Shown: in pieces, positions 19,621 through 29,288 of the stretch
Layout of the letters: each line of letters starts with the position of its first letter
Numbering within the stretch: position 1 is the stretch's first letter
The notes under the pieces: generated by a model
Databases searched by the model: none
Told to the model about the DNA's origin: nothing
The model's input: only the letters and a program-made list of their open reading frames with translations
Origin: Bacteroidota bacterium
GTDB taxonomy: Bacteria; Bacteroidota; Bacteroidia; Chitinophagales; Chitinophagaceae
NCBI GenBank assembly: GCA_016715505.1
Contig: JADJZY010000009.1
Coordinates: forward strand, 62,001-126,000
Direction of reading: 5' to 3'
Length of the DNA: 64,000 nt
Made by a program: the position numbers and the translations under genes

Positions 19621-20064
19621 TTAATCGAAATGTAAACTCCTCTTTAATTCACGCTCGGCATCTTTGGCTTTGATGCTGTCTCTTTTGTCATGCGTTTTTT
19701 TCCCTCTGGCCAATGCAATATCAATTTTAGCATATCCACTCTCACTCATAAAAATGCGCAATGGAATGATTGTAAAACCTTTTTCCCTTGTTTTCGCATC
19801 AATTTTTCGCAATTCCTTTTTACTGAGTAATAATTTGCGATCTCTCAAAGGATCATGATTGGTATAGGTGCCATGTGAGTATTCAGCAATGTGAAGACTC
19901 TTTAACCATAATTCGCCCTGATGCATTAAACAATAGCTGTCATTAAAACTGGCTTTCCCCTGCCGCAATGATTTAATTTCTGTTCCGGTCAAAACCATGC
20001 CTGCACTGAATTTTTGTTCAATGGCAAAATGAAAACTGGCAGAACGATTTGAAATTTCTTTCAT
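19621..20064 (-). CDS. smpB: SsrA-binding protein SmpB
   Basis: SmpB binds tmRNA and positions it in stalled ribosomes for trans-translation. The sequence shows the usual beta-barrel motifs (GMVLTGTEIKSLRQGKASF, KSLHIAEYSHGTYTNHDP, RDRKLLLSKKEL) and the basic C-terminal tail (ARGKKTHDKRDSIKAKDAER). The length of 147 aa is typical. A TAnnTTTG box lies 15 bases before the ATG. No tmRNA gene is visible in this window. Confidence 0.96.
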   Translation of the reverse strand: MKEISNRSASFHFAIEQKFSAGMVLTGTEIKSLRQGKASFNDSYCLMHQGELWLKSLHIAEYSHGTYTNHDPLRDRKLLLSKKELRKIDAKTREKGFTIIPLRIFMSESGYAKIDIALARGKKTHDKRDSIKAKDAERELKRSLHFD

Positions 20065-20078
20065 GAAATGAAGGCCGT

Positions 20079-20086
20079 CAAAGTTA
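20079..20086 (-). promoter_or_regulatory. -7 box of the smpB promoter
   Basis: On the minus strand TAACTTTG matches TAnnTTTG, 15 bases before the smpB ATG. A TTTG at 20114-20117 is about 27 bases upstream, somewhat far for -33. Confidence 0.5.
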
Positions 20087-20122
20087 GCTTAAATAGGCTG
20101 AACATTTACCACTCAAACAGGT

Positions 20123-21319
20123 TCATTTGAAACATACCCCATCCGGAAGATATTCATAAACCACTTCAAATGGTTTATGTTTTAAATGTTTCGAAATTTG
20201 ACCCACACCTAGTTCTTCCGATTGAGGAGTAGGCTCACAAATACTATAATCGCGCCCCTTGAAGGAAATTGTTCTACCTTTTGGATGAGGCAATTCAACG
20301 GCTACAGTAACATGCCCGGGATATAATAACACAATCATAGGCAAATTGTAAATCTCTTTGACTAAATAATAAAATAAAGCTGCCCGATCATCACAATCAC
20401 TGTTTTCGTAAAACAAAGTCTGCTCCGGGCTGAGTCTTCGTTCCTTGCCAAAATAATCCTGATCATTTTGGTACACAAAGGACTGTCGGGTAAAATGCAT
20501 TAAAAAATCAATGCCCTCCGATTCTTTCTTAAGTAATAGATGTTGTTTGAGTGCAGGAATCAGCGAAGCGTGGGCACTTTCACTCATGGGTATATTAAAA
20601 TAGGTTTCAAAGTCTGCCACCGGGTAATTTCGAAATAAGGTTTTGACTTGCGGATTTAATTTCACCTGAATCCGATAGGTTTTACCCAAATGGCTGAATG
20701 ATAGTTCCTTCTCTACGATATCTGCGGATTTAATGTTCGGTATTTGCTGAATCTTATAGGAGAATGCCTTTTGCCCCTCTTTAATTCTTGCACTCACTTC
20801 ATGGGTGGCCAAATTGGGTAATAATTCATGGCCGAAATCATGCATATTCAAACAAATAAATCTTTTTTCATCCCGACTAAAAAAAGGAATGCCATATACA
20901 TTTTCTGTGCACTTGACATAAAACAGAAGTTGTTCTTCATTCATACTCAAAGTCGTTTCATACCCACTATGCCCCATTAGGTACCATTTATAAAGGGTGT
21001 AGTATCCATAATGGGTAGATTTTGGACAAAAATGATAGGCCACCCGTCGAATCAATTGGTAATACATCCAATCATCCAGCTTTTTCTCATCCCGGTATTT
21101 CAGAATTGCATACGCACATTGGTTGAATTGAGCGTCATCCAGTTGTTGTTGAAATAAACTAACTTCCTGATCGGTGATTACTTCGGCCATTTTCACATAC
21201 ATCTCCTTTCGAACCGATAATGTGATGGTGTCTCCTAAATATTCTATATTCACCATCTCATGCCCGGAAACCAATCCCGCGCTAAAGAGTAAAATGAATA
21301 ATTGAATGACCCGTTTCAT
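20123..21319 (-). CDS. exported transglutaminase-like protein
   Basis: I start at 21319 (MKRVIQLFILLFS), which gives a clean signal peptide. The C-terminal third has a transglutaminase-like papain-fold core: YENSDCDDRAALFYYLV supplies the Cys, and YPGHVTVAVELP the His. A third polar residue probably lies in YSICEPTP, where Glu replaces the usual Asp. The N-terminal 250 residues are not recognised. Bacterial members are proteases or peptide-modifying enzymes; the activity here is unproven. It is divergent from the LVIVD lipoprotein gene, with 121 bases between the starts. Confidence 0.65.
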   Translation of the reverse strand: MKRVIQLFILLFSAGLVSGHEMVNIEYLGDTITLSVRKEMYVKMAEVITDQEVSLFQQQLDDAQFNQCAYAILKYRDEKKLDDWMYYQLIRRVAYHFCPKSTHYGYYTLYKWYLMGHSGYETTLSMNEEQLLFYVKCTENVYGIPFFSRDEKRFICLNMHDFGHELLPNLATHEVSARIKEGQKAFSYKIQQIPNIKSADIVEKELSFSHLGKTYRIQVKLNPQVKTLFRNYPVADFETYFNIPMSESAHASLIPALKQHLLLKKESEGIDFLMHFTRQSFVYQNDQDYFGKERRLSPEQTLFYENSDCDDRAALFYYLVKEIYNLPMIVLLYPGHVTVAVELPHPKGRTISFKGRDYSICEPTPQSEELGVGQISKHLKHKPFEVVYEYLPDGVCFK

Positions 21320-21440
21320 AAGCTTGTTACCAAAGTTACAATTTGGTAACAATAAAGTAATATTAATTTTTTGGAAGTCATTTTTCCGTCTTTATAGTAA
21401 CTTTCATCCCAACAACTGCGTCTTAAACGAAATATCCAGC

Positions 21441-22697
21441 ATGAAAACATTCAAAATCTCAATGATGACCCGTCCGCTTTTTGGATTGACACTTCTCATC
21501 TTCTTATTAAGTGCATGTCTGAAAAATCAACTCACTCATCACTATACCATTTATATCCCACACTATTCCACAAAGCAGGAAGTTCGCGATCAGATTGCCC
21601 TCAATCCATCTCAAAACATGGAACGCCCGGGCAGTTTCGCCATCTATCAACAATATTTATTGATCAATGAGGCTGAAAAAGGTATCCATGTGGTTCAGTT
21701 CAAAGGAAATGCCCATCCTGCCAATATTGGATTTATTCCTATACCTGGAAATCAGGGCATGGCCGTGCGAAATGATATCCTCTATGCCGATTGTTATACG
21801 GATTTGTACGCCATCGATATTCACGATATACAAAATCCAGTATTTTTAAATGCTCAGGAAAATATTTTTACCAATCGAATGAATCCATACGGACTTCCAG
21901 ATAATGGACAAGTTCTTGTTTCATTTACAAAAAAGGACACGAGCAGGTATGACGAAAACATGTTCGGTGGCTTGTTTCTAAGTGAAAGCAAATTCATGAC
22001 CTTCGATAGTCAGTTTATGCCGGGTACAAGTGGTGGTTCAGGAGGAAACTCCCAGAGTAGCAGTATGGCCCGTTTTACTTTGGTGAATCAATATTTGTAT
22101 GCAGTAGATCGCTCGGATTTATACTCTTTTGAACTCAATGACCAAGCCACCCCATCATTGAAAAATAAACAAAGGGTTGATTGGAATATTGAAACGATCT
22201 ACCCTTTTCAAGATCAACTTTTTATTGGTGGGCAAATGGGCATGTATATTTTTAGTTTAAGCAATCCGGCTTTACCCGTTAAACAAGGCCAGTTTAATCA
22301 TGCCCGCGTTTGCGACCCTGTAATCGCCGAAACAAATTTCGCTTATGTCACCCTGCGCAGTGGCACTCCTTGTCAGGGTTTTACAAATCAGTTGGATATC
22401 GTGGATATTTCCAATTCACAGCAGCCGAAATTATTAAAATCATACCCTTTGTTTAATCCACATGGTTTAAGCAAAGAAGGTAATCTGCTGTTTATTTGCG
22501 ATGGTGATGAAGGGCTTAAAATTTATGATGCCGACGATCGTTTAAATTTAAAATTATTGACCCATGAACCGATGTCAGCAGCCCTGGATGTGGTTGCCAT
22601 GAATCAACAGCTGATTGTTATGTGTCAGCGCGAAATTCGATTTTATACTTTTAATGAATCAGGTGCGCTGAACTTGCTTGCCAGCATCCCCAAATAA
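21441..22697 (+). CDS. LVIVD-repeat beta-propeller lipoprotein
   Basis: ATG 21441 opens a lipoprotein signal ending LLSAC; longer in-frame openings upstream are not signal-like. The body is made of propeller-type repeats such as QLDIVDISNSQQPKLLKSY, YAIDIHDIQNPVFLN and GLKIYDADDRLNL, which match the LVIVD family. A Gly/Ser loop (GTSGGSGGNSQ) interrupts it near residue 200. These proteins are surface or periplasmic lipoproteins of unknown role. The next gene starts five bases after its stop, so they are likely co-transcribed. Confidence 0.75.
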   Translation: MKTFKISMMTRPLFGLTLLIFLLSACLKNQLTHHYTIYIPHYSTKQEVRDQIALNPSQNMERPGSFAIYQQYLLINEAEKGIHVVQFKGNAHPANIGFIPIPGNQGMAVRNDILYADCYTDLYAIDIHDIQNPVFLNAQENIFTNRMNPYGLPDNGQVLVSFTKKDTSRYDENMFGGLFLSESKFMTFDSQFMPGTSGGSGGNSQSSSMARFTLVNQYLYAVDRSDLYSFELNDQATPSLKNKQRVDWNIETIYPFQDQLFIGGQMGMYIFSLSNPALPVKQGQFNHARVCDPVIAETNFAYVTLRSGTPCQGFTNQLDIVDISNSQQPKLLKSYPLFNPHGLSKEGNLLFICDGDEGLKIYDADDRLNLKLLTHEPMSAALDVVAMNQQLIVMCQREIRFYTFNESGALNLLASIPK

Positions 22698-22702
22698 TCA
22701 TC

Positions 22703-23275
22703 ATGAATCGCTACCTTTTATTGTTACTGATCCTTGTCCAGAGTTCTCTTCATGCAACTCCAAAGGATTGGCATTTCGGTTCTTTACAGCAGTTAGGAAT
22801 TTCTATTGCCGACGGACGGGTATCTGCTTTTCCTCAATTAATCAATGGCGTACGTTATAAAAATTGTTTTGTCGGACTTGGCCTGGCCTATGAACCCGGA
22901 CCCAGGTATTATTATGCCCTGCAACCTCCTTTAATCCCTTTATTTTTGGATGGCCGCGCCTATTTCGGACGAAAACTTAGGTATTTTGCCCTGAGTGATG
23001 TTGGCTTAAATTTTATTGGTTTTGATGAAGCACTTCGTGGCAGTGATTGGTATTATTACAGGCGGCAAACGGGTTATTACCTGAATGTCGGATTGGGCAT
23101 TAAATCCAAACTGGCCGGTTCTGTTTTCTATAGTTTCGATTTGAACTATAATTTTTCAAGCAGCCGTTACCAGCTTCATCAATTTAATTCGCAACATCAG
23201 GAATGGAATACCGAACAATTTATATTTAAACAACAACGAATTTTGTTGCGCTTCGGCATTGAATTAAACGATTGA
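22703..23275 (+). CDS. small outer-membrane beta-barrel-like protein
   Basis: A signal peptide (MNRYLLLLLILVQSSLHA) is followed by about 170 residues of alternating hydrophobic/aromatic strands (FVGLGLAYEPGPRYYYAL, YYLNVGLGIKSKLAGSVFY, RILLRFGIELN) typical of a short beta-barrel. No family is assigned. It lies five bases after the LVIVD lipoprotein gene and ends abutting the convergent DUF3108 gene. Confidence 0.55.
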   Translation: MNRYLLLLLILVQSSLHATPKDWHFGSLQQLGISIADGRVSAFPQLINGVRYKNCFVGLGLAYEPGPRYYYALQPPLIPLFLDGRAYFGRKLRYFALSDVGLNFIGFDEALRGSDWYYYRRQTGYYLNVGLGIKSKLAGSVFYSFDLNYNFSSSRYQLHQFNSQHQEWNTEQFIFKQQRILLRFGIELND

Positions 23276-24064
23276 TCATTTTTCTACGATTTTATCAGTC
23301 CTTTTCCTTTGATGAAAAAAAACCCGGATATGCCCCACCAAAATCGGCGTATCGATATATACCGGAATCCTTCGAACATCATTTGTAACCCAAACAGTCA
23401 TTTGTTCACCCCCTTTAAATAAAGTCCCATCCAGCAATAGAGGTTTAAATTTTATCGTTTGATATTGCCCGTGTCGAGTGCTGATTTTTTCTTTACCAAG
23501 ATATCGGATATATAAGGCGTGAATTTCACCATCGAGATATATTTCTATCGGGATTTTATCACCCACCTGATATTTTGCAAAATCAATATTTCGGGCATAA
23601 TAAATGGCAGACAAGACATCCAATAAACACTCAGACATGGATTTCTTTTGACCATTGTCCAAAACCTGCAATTTATTCCGATCAAAATAGACTTCCTGCA
23701 GCAGCTTTTGATTACCCTCCTGAATGTTTCTTCTAAAGATCACAGGCTTTAGGGTTTGGCTATCTACAATGCTCTCATATAAATCCCGTACTTTATAAAA
23801 CCAATCGTAACTGTCATAAGTCCGACCACTTCCCTTTAAATGAAAATACTTTTTTTCTTTGGCGTAAATACTTGTGCTAAAAATTGCCTCACCAGCTCCA
23901 ACGTATGCCCCTGCCAAAGTATAGTAGACTTTGTAAGTCAGTTCTTCTCCGGCGCGCATGGCTTTGTTTTGAATCACACAAGGCTTTGATTGTCCCTTCA
24001 GCAAAACAGGCGCCCACAGCAAAACTAGGATGATAAAAATAAATGATGGTCGGAAACGCATCAT
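23276..24064 (-). CDS. DUF3108 domain protein
   Basis: A signal peptide (ending LLKGQS) precedes a DUF3108 domain: AGEELTYKVYYTLAGAYVGAG at the start, then GRTYDSYDWFYKVRDLYES and a long beta sheet ending VWVTNDVRRIPVYID. The family is periplasmic and uncharacterised. Its ATG overlaps the stop of the PBP1A gene by four bases (ATGA), which indicates translational coupling at the end of the lspA-led operon. Confidence 0.85.
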   Translation of the reverse strand: MMRFRPSFIFIILVLLWAPVLLKGQSKPCVIQNKAMRAGEELTYKVYYTLAGAYVGAGEAIFSTSIYAKEKKYFHLKGSGRTYDSYDWFYKVRDLYESIVDSQTLKPVIFRRNIQEGNQKLLQEVYFDRNKLQVLDNGQKKSMSECLLDVLSAIYYARNIDFAKYQVGDKIPIEIYLDGEIHALYIRYLGKEKISTRHGQYQTIKFKPLLLDGTLFKGGEQMTVWVTNDVRRIPVYIDTPILVGHIRVFFHQRKRTDKIVEK

Positions 24065-26295
24065 TTGTAATCTTCCTTGTCAGTACCGGCATTGTCATTA
24101 TCCCATCGTTCTGATGGAGAATCATCATCTGCGGTTGCTTCTCCTCTTGATACATTCATCACGGCTTCCGCCCTTTGCAAACTCACCTGATCGGCCACAT
24201 CACATTCATCCAATCCTTCCATCACAGCCGGTTTTTCAAATTCTTGAACTTTGGCATAACCCAATTTTTCGTTGGATTGTATTTGTTTAAAAAACTCTCC
24301 CCAAATTGGCATTGCCGCCCGACTTCCCTCTCCCAAACCCACGCCTACAAAACGATCATCACAGCCTACCCATGCGCCTGCAAGTAATTGAGGCGTATAT
24401 CCAATAAACCATGCATCCGCCTCACTGTTGGTGGTTCCGGTCTTTCCGGCACACTCGCCTTTAATTCCCCACACTGGTTTTAATCGTTTACCAGTACCAA
24501 TCAACACTGTGCCCATCATCATGCGAATCATCTTATAGGCAGTAATTTCATTGATCACTTCTTTTCGTTCCGGCACAAAAGTTTCCAGCACGTTTCCATT
24601 TCGATCTTCAATACGCGTAATAAAAATCGGCTTGGTATTGATTCCATAATTGGGAAACATTGTATATGCCCGTAACATTTCGATGATAGAAATATCATCT
24701 GCTCCTAAACAAACCGATGGATAGGCATTCACTTTACTATCAATACCCAATAACTTAAGAAACTTCACAAAATGCTCTATCCCCACCAATTTGAGAATAT
24801 TTACGGTGGCATTATTTTTCGAAAATGCCAGGGCCGTTTTCATAGGCATTGCGCCTCTGCTTCTATCCGGACCATACCAACCATGCCCCGGAAACATCAC
24901 CGGATTGAGCGATACAGACATACAGGGTGAATATCCATTATCAACTGCCAGACAATACAAGAGCGGTTTAATGGTTGAACCTACTTGCCGTTTTGTATTG
25001 CTATTGACATGGTCGAACTGAAAATATTTATGATTAATTCCACCAACCCATGCTTTTACTTCACCTGTGGCAGGATCCATTACCATAAAACCCGTTTGCA
25101 CAAATCCTTTCATATACTTGATACTATCCATCGGAGTAATGGTCGTATCTTTTTCGCGGCGGCTGTTCCAGGCAAATACCTTCATTTTTGTTTTGGTATT
25201 AAACACCTTCAATATTTCATCATCAGACTTTCCTTCCTTTTTGAGTTCTCTGTAACGATCGGTTTCTTTCATCGCTCGCATCAAAGTCACTTTATGTTTT
25301 TCCCAGGTACGGTTGCTTGCAAAACGGGTTTTACCATACATCTGTTTTTGAACCGCATTGTCAGCATAGGCCTGCATGGTTGTGTCGATGGTCGTATAAA
25401 TTTTCAACCCATCCTTATAAATATTATACCCTTTCTTTTTGCACCAGGTTTTCACCTCTTGCTCAACCACTTGACGGAAATAAGGTGCTACCCCTTCATG
25501 ATGGGTATCACTCATGGGCGAAAAATCAAGAACAATTGGTTTCTCTTTTAATGCCTGAGCCTCTGCCGCTGATATTTTTAAATTTTTCACCATTTGATCC
25601 AAAACCGTATTGCGTCGATCGAGTACCAGTTGTTGTTTACTTTCTTTGGTCGGGTTATATCGCGAAGACCCCTTGAGCATCCCAATCAACAATGCCGCTT
25701 CTTCAATATCCAATTGTTTGGGCGTTTTATTAAAGTAAGTTTTGGCCGCACTTTTGATACCAAATGAATTGTATCCCCAAGGAACCGTGTTGAGATACAA
25801 GGTCAGAATCTCTTGTTTGGTTAGATTTTTTTCGAGTTTAACAGCTACAATTTGTTCTTTGAGTTTTTCAAGAATACGCTCCATGAAATTACGAGAACCT
25901 TGTTCCAATAATTGTTTGGCCAACTGTTGGGTGATCGTACTGGCCCCTCCTTTTGGATTAAAAGTGACCATCCCAAAAAGGGCACGGCCTATGGCTTCAG
26001 GATCAATACCACTATGTTTGTAAAAACGTTCATCTTCGGTGGCAACCAAAGCATCAACCACACAGGGTGCAATTTCATCATAGGTCACCGGATTGCGATT
26101 TTCGAGATAATATTTACCGATCATAGCCCCTTCAGAAGAATAGAGTTCAGATGCAGTTGCTGATTTAGGATTTTCCAGTTCCGCCATCTTGGGCATATAT
26201 CCCAACCAGCCCTCATTAATCATCCAGATCAGGGCGTTAAAACCGATGATGCCTAATACAAGACCCCACCAGAGAAATTTAATACTCCGTTTCAT
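24061..26295 (-). CDS. class A penicillin-binding protein (PBP1A type)
   Basis: This bifunctional enzyme polymerises and cross-links peptidoglycan. A single N-terminal transmembrane helix (about residues 8-28) anchors it. The glycosyltransferase 51 domain follows, with TEDERFYKHSGID (catalytic Glu87) and STITQQLAKQLL. The transpeptidase has STIK (Ser440), SKN (492-494) and KTGTT (618-622). The C-terminus is acidic. All catalytic motifs are present. It is in the minus-strand envelope operon, 64 bases after apaG and overlapping DUF3108. No gene symbol is given because Bacteroidota carry several such paralogues. Confidence 0.94.
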   Translation of the reverse strand: MKRSIKFLWWGLVLGIIGFNALIWMINEGWLGYMPKMAELENPKSATASELYSSEGAMIGKYYLENRNPVTYDEIAPCVVDALVATEDERFYKHSGIDPEAIGRALFGMVTFNPKGGASTITQQLAKQLLEQGSRNFMERILEKLKEQIVAVKLEKNLTKQEILTLYLNTVPWGYNSFGIKSAAKTYFNKTPKQLDIEEAALLIGMLKGSSRYNPTKESKQQLVLDRRNTVLDQMVKNLKISAAEAQALKEKPIVLDFSPMSDTHHEGVAPYFRQVVEQEVKTWCKKKGYNIYKDGLKIYTTIDTTMQAYADNAVQKQMYGKTRFASNRTWEKHKVTLMRAMKETDRYRELKKEGKSDDEILKVFNTKTKMKVFAWNSRREKDTTITPMDSIKYMKGFVQTGFMVMDPATGEVKAWVGGINHKYFQFDHVNSNTKRQVGSTIKPLLYCLAVDNGYSPCMSVSLNPVMFPGHGWYGPDRSRGAMPMKTALAFSKNNATVNILKLVGIEHFVKFLKLLGIDSKVNAYPSVCLGADDISIIEMLRAYTMFPNYGINTKPIFITRIEDRNGNVLETFVPERKEVINEITAYKMIRMMMGTVLIGTGKRLKPVWGIKGECAGKTGTTNSEADAWFIGYTPQLLAGAWVGCDDRFVGVGLGEGSRAAMPIWGEFFKQIQSNEKLGYAKVQEFEKPAVMEGLDECDVADQVSLQRAEAVMNVSRGEATADDDSPSERWDNDNAGTDKEDYK

Positions 26296-26359
26296 ATTTG
26301 TGCAGGTACAAAGCTATAAAAATGGATGTTAGCAAAATGAAAAAAAACGAAGTGCCGTT

Positions 26360-26746
26360 TTAATTCATTTTATAAGGCGCAATCAATTCAAACTCAGGGA
26401 TTTCAACCTTCAAAAGCTTTTTATTCAGCATATTTTCCATTTGATAGGCTCCTCTCATTTTCCCCATATCTGTGCGAATTCCAGCACCAGAGACATATTG
26501 GAATGATTCTCCGGGCTCTAAAATAGGCTGCTGGCCAACCACGCCTTCGCCTTCAACTTCACGATAACTGCCATTGCTGTCAAAAATAAACCAATGCCTT
26601 CGTAAAAGCTTTACGGGAAAATTGGAAAAGTTATCTATCGAAACCCGATAAGCGAATGTATATTCTCCAATCACCGGATTTGATTGTTCTTTGTTGTAAA
26701 ACGTTTCTACCGTTATACTGATTCCTTCTGTTATCTGTTGAACCAT
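26360..26746 (-). CDS. apaG: ApaG family protein
   Basis: The 128-aa protein is a full-length ApaG fold (fibronectin-III-like). The family segments are EYTFAYRVSIDNFSN, LLRRHWFIFDSNG, EGEGVVGQQPILEPGESFQY and MRGAYQMEN. ApaG has been linked to Co/Mg efflux phenotypes in enterobacteria, but its biochemical role is unsettled. It lies within the envelope operon. Confidence 0.93.
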   Translation of the reverse strand: MVQQITEGISITVETFYNKEQSNPVIGEYTFAYRVSIDNFSNFPVKLLRRHWFIFDSNGSYREVEGEGVVGQQPILEPGESFQYVSGAGIRTDMGKMRGAYQMENMLNKKLLKVEIPEFELIAPYKMN

Positions 26747-26793
26747 GGCTTCGAAGTAAAAATAGGATTTTTAAGGACTTGGCAAATTTATTT

Positions 26794-27120
26794 TCATAGG
26801 ATTACAACTTTTTTAAGAATCGTGTCATCCGCTTCTTTTTGTCTGGCCTCAATTTCAAGGGGATTTTGATAGTATCCAAATCGGATTGACCAACTCAAAT
26901 AACACACCAAGAAATAAAAATATCCCATGCGTTGCCATTGTAGAACATGACATACCTCATGCCGAAGCAATCGCTGGTCCTGCATCAGCGCGTTTTTATC
27001 AAACCCATGCAGAAAAATGGTTCGCCCCAAAACGATGGCGCATTGCTGGCTTTTTAGTTTCCAGGAAGCCAAACGGGCCACCCAACTATTTTCAACAATA
27101 CGTACCCGAATCGTTTTCAT
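26794..27120 (-). CDS. small HExxH (DUF4157-like) putative metallopeptidase
   Basis: The 108-aa protein has RHEVCHVLQW, an HExxH zinc motif, followed about 30 residues later by an acidic NPLEIEARQKEAD segment that could give the third ligand. A hydrophobic stretch (YFYFLVCYLSWSIRF) lies between. This layout matches short DUF4157-like proteins. Its ATG directly follows the bcp TAA (no spacer), so it is translationally coupled to bcp. Activity is inferred from the motif only. Confidence 0.68.
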   Translation of the reverse strand: MKTIRVRIVENSWVARLASWKLKSQQCAIVLGRTIFLHGFDKNALMQDQRLLRHEVCHVLQWQRMGYFYFLVCYLSWSIRFGYYQNPLEIEARQKEADDTILKKVVIL

Positions 27121-27579
27121 TTATAGGCTCCAGATTTTTACAATTTGTTCAGCGTGTTTTTTGGAATCCACTTTTCGAATCACATGATCGATTTGCCCTT
27201 TTTCGTTGATGAGAAAAGTGGTTCTTTTTAATCCCATGTACTTGCGGCCATACATGTTTTTTTCGCCCCAAACCCCATATTTTTCAATCACCTTCATTTC
27301 CGGATCTGCCAAAAGGGTGAAAGGGAGTTGATATTTGGTCTGGAATTTTTGATGCTTTTCTGTATCATCCGGACTGATTCCAATCACCGTTAATCCCTTA
27401 TTTCGCAGGAGGCCATAGTTGTCGCGCAAATTGCAAGCCTCAACAGTACAAGTAGGCGTATCATCCTCCGGATAAAAAAAGATGACGATTTTTTGTCCAA
27501 TAAAATCTTTTAAACTGACTTTGTTTCCAGATTGATCTTTGAGTGTAAAGGCAGGTGCCTTCATGCCGTTTTCTAACAT
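27121..27579 (-). CDS. bcp: thioredoxin-dependent thiol peroxidase (peroxiredoxin Q/BCP)
   Basis: The protein reduces hydroperoxides using a peroxidatic cysteine. The motif FYPEDDTPTCTVEACNLRD carries the peroxidatic Cys and the resolving Cys five residues later, as in the BCP subfamily, and the Arg-containing KRTTFLINEKG segment follows. At 152 aa it has the normal length. It lies three bases after the M23 peptidase stop and directly abuts the HExxH gene. Confidence 0.94.
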   Translation of the reverse strand: MLENGMKAPAFTLKDQSGNKVSLKDFIGQKIVIFFYPEDDTPTCTVEACNLRDNYGLLRNKGLTVIGISPDDTEKHQKFQTKYQLPFTLLADPEMKVIEKYGVWGEKNMYGRKYMGLKRTTFLINEKGQIDHVIRKVDSKKHAEQIVKIWSL

Positions 27580-27582
27580 TTT

Positions 27583-29284
27583 TTATCGTTGTAATTTAAG
27601 GGCAAATGTCGTTTCATTTCCGCTTTCATCGGCTGCAATAATTTTTAAGGGATATAAACCTTTTGGATATAAAGAATCCATTTCATAGGTGTAAACATTC
27701 CCCTTTTGGGCAAACAGCAACTACTGACCATTTACTTCCGCCCGCATTTTAGTCACACGCCCGATTTCATCTTCAATTTCGAACACTAATTTTTTGAGCG
27801 ATGAAATTCGTTGCCCATCTTGAAGAGCCGTTTTAATCCGGGGTCCATTTTGATCATAAACCACTCGATACGATCCCAATTGTTTGATCTCTCCAATGAC
27901 AAATCCCTTTTCAAAATGTGCCGGATACGATTTCTTTTTACCCCCACTCAATGGATTCAAAGCCTGCAAAACAAGTTGATGAATCTTTTCATGCTGAGCA
28001 TTTGGCACAAAAGGAATCTTCACCTTCACCGCGATTTGTAATGGAATATAGTCGTATTGAAATTGATAGGTTTCCTGATTGGAAGATGGAATACGCAAGA
28101 CCTCCGGACAAATCCAATCATACAGTGCTTTAGGAGGAATATTTAACATCAGTCTATCCACTTCTATTTGATGAGCTTTGCCCGGGTGTTTTTGATCAGA
28201 ACAGATGGAAGTCAATGCACTCATTTTTCGTCGAATCTGGAATTTTAACTGTTGGCTATTTCCTTTGGTATCCAATACTTCAATCAGAATTTCCCGGGAT
28301 AAAGTATCGTTTAATTTGATCATGCCAGCCTCTGCATTGGAAGAACGGTAGATTTTTTAGCTCGTCATGAGGCAAACGATGGCACAATTGTATCCAATGA
28401 TTTTGTAACACTTTGGATTTATAGTCGACATGTGCATTCATGTATCGGGTCAAATCATAAGAGATATCATTCATTTGCCACCCAAAACGAAATTGTCCGC
28501 TTTCGAATAATCGCATTTCATACACTCCCAAACTCCCTTTTGCAGATTCCATAAAGTCTTCTGCAATGATGCCTAGATACACCCGGTCAGTTTCTACCGT
28601 TATTGAAGGAATGATGAGATGAGTCTTTCCGCTTGCAGCCTGTGTTGTAAATAGTTTAGGACTTTGATGATAGATGCTTTGCCGCCCGTCATATACCGCC
28701 AGTTTACGTATGGTTGGAGCCTTAGTGTCTTTCAACTGAGGATAAAAGAGCAATGGGTTTAATGGAGATTCCGTTTTTGTGTGCCGAATTTCAAAGTGTA
28801 AATGGGGGCCCTGCGATGAGCCGGTATTCCCGCTGTAGGCGACCCATTGATTTTTACGTACCGGAAACTGATGAGGCATGAGAAACATCTCTTGCTTCCA
28901 GCTTTGGGTTTTGTATTGTTGCCGTGTCACGTATTGTTGTAATTCCGGAAAAAATTTATTTAAATGCGCATAAACACTCACATAACCTTCGGGATGAGTG
29001 ATATATATGGCATGCCCAAATCCTTTTGAATCCATAATAACCCGCGAAATGTATCCATCCTGAACCGAGTAAACGGGTACATTCTCCTTTCCATTTGTAC
29101 GAATATCCAAACCCGAATGAAAATGGTCTGGTCGACATTCCCCAAAATTCCCGACCAAACTGATATCTAAATGAACCGGTAAGGCATAATGTTGCGGATA
29201 TTTATGAACGGGGAAAATTTGTTGCGCTTTAAGTGGAAATTGCAGCAATCCAAAAAGCATTCCAAGCCACACAAAAATCTTCAT
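27583..29284 (-). CDS. M23 family metallopeptidase (one frameshift and one in-frame TAG)
   Basis: I start at ATG 29284 (MKIFVWLGMLFG), four bases after the lspA stop, giving a signal peptide. The LytM-type domain has HFHSGLD (His56, Asp60) and HLHFEIR (161-167), the zinc and catalytic residues of a peptidoglycan endopeptidase. The frame breaks near 28350 in an A6 run. With five A's it reads ELKIYRSSNAEAGMIKLNDT and continues. A TAG at 27721-27723 interrupts VNGQ-LLFAQKGNVYTYEM, where homologue context suggests Trp (TGG). The frame then stays open to the TAA at 27583-27585. The C-terminal part is beta-rich and of unknown role. Confidence 0.8.
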
Positions 29285-29288
29285 GGGC

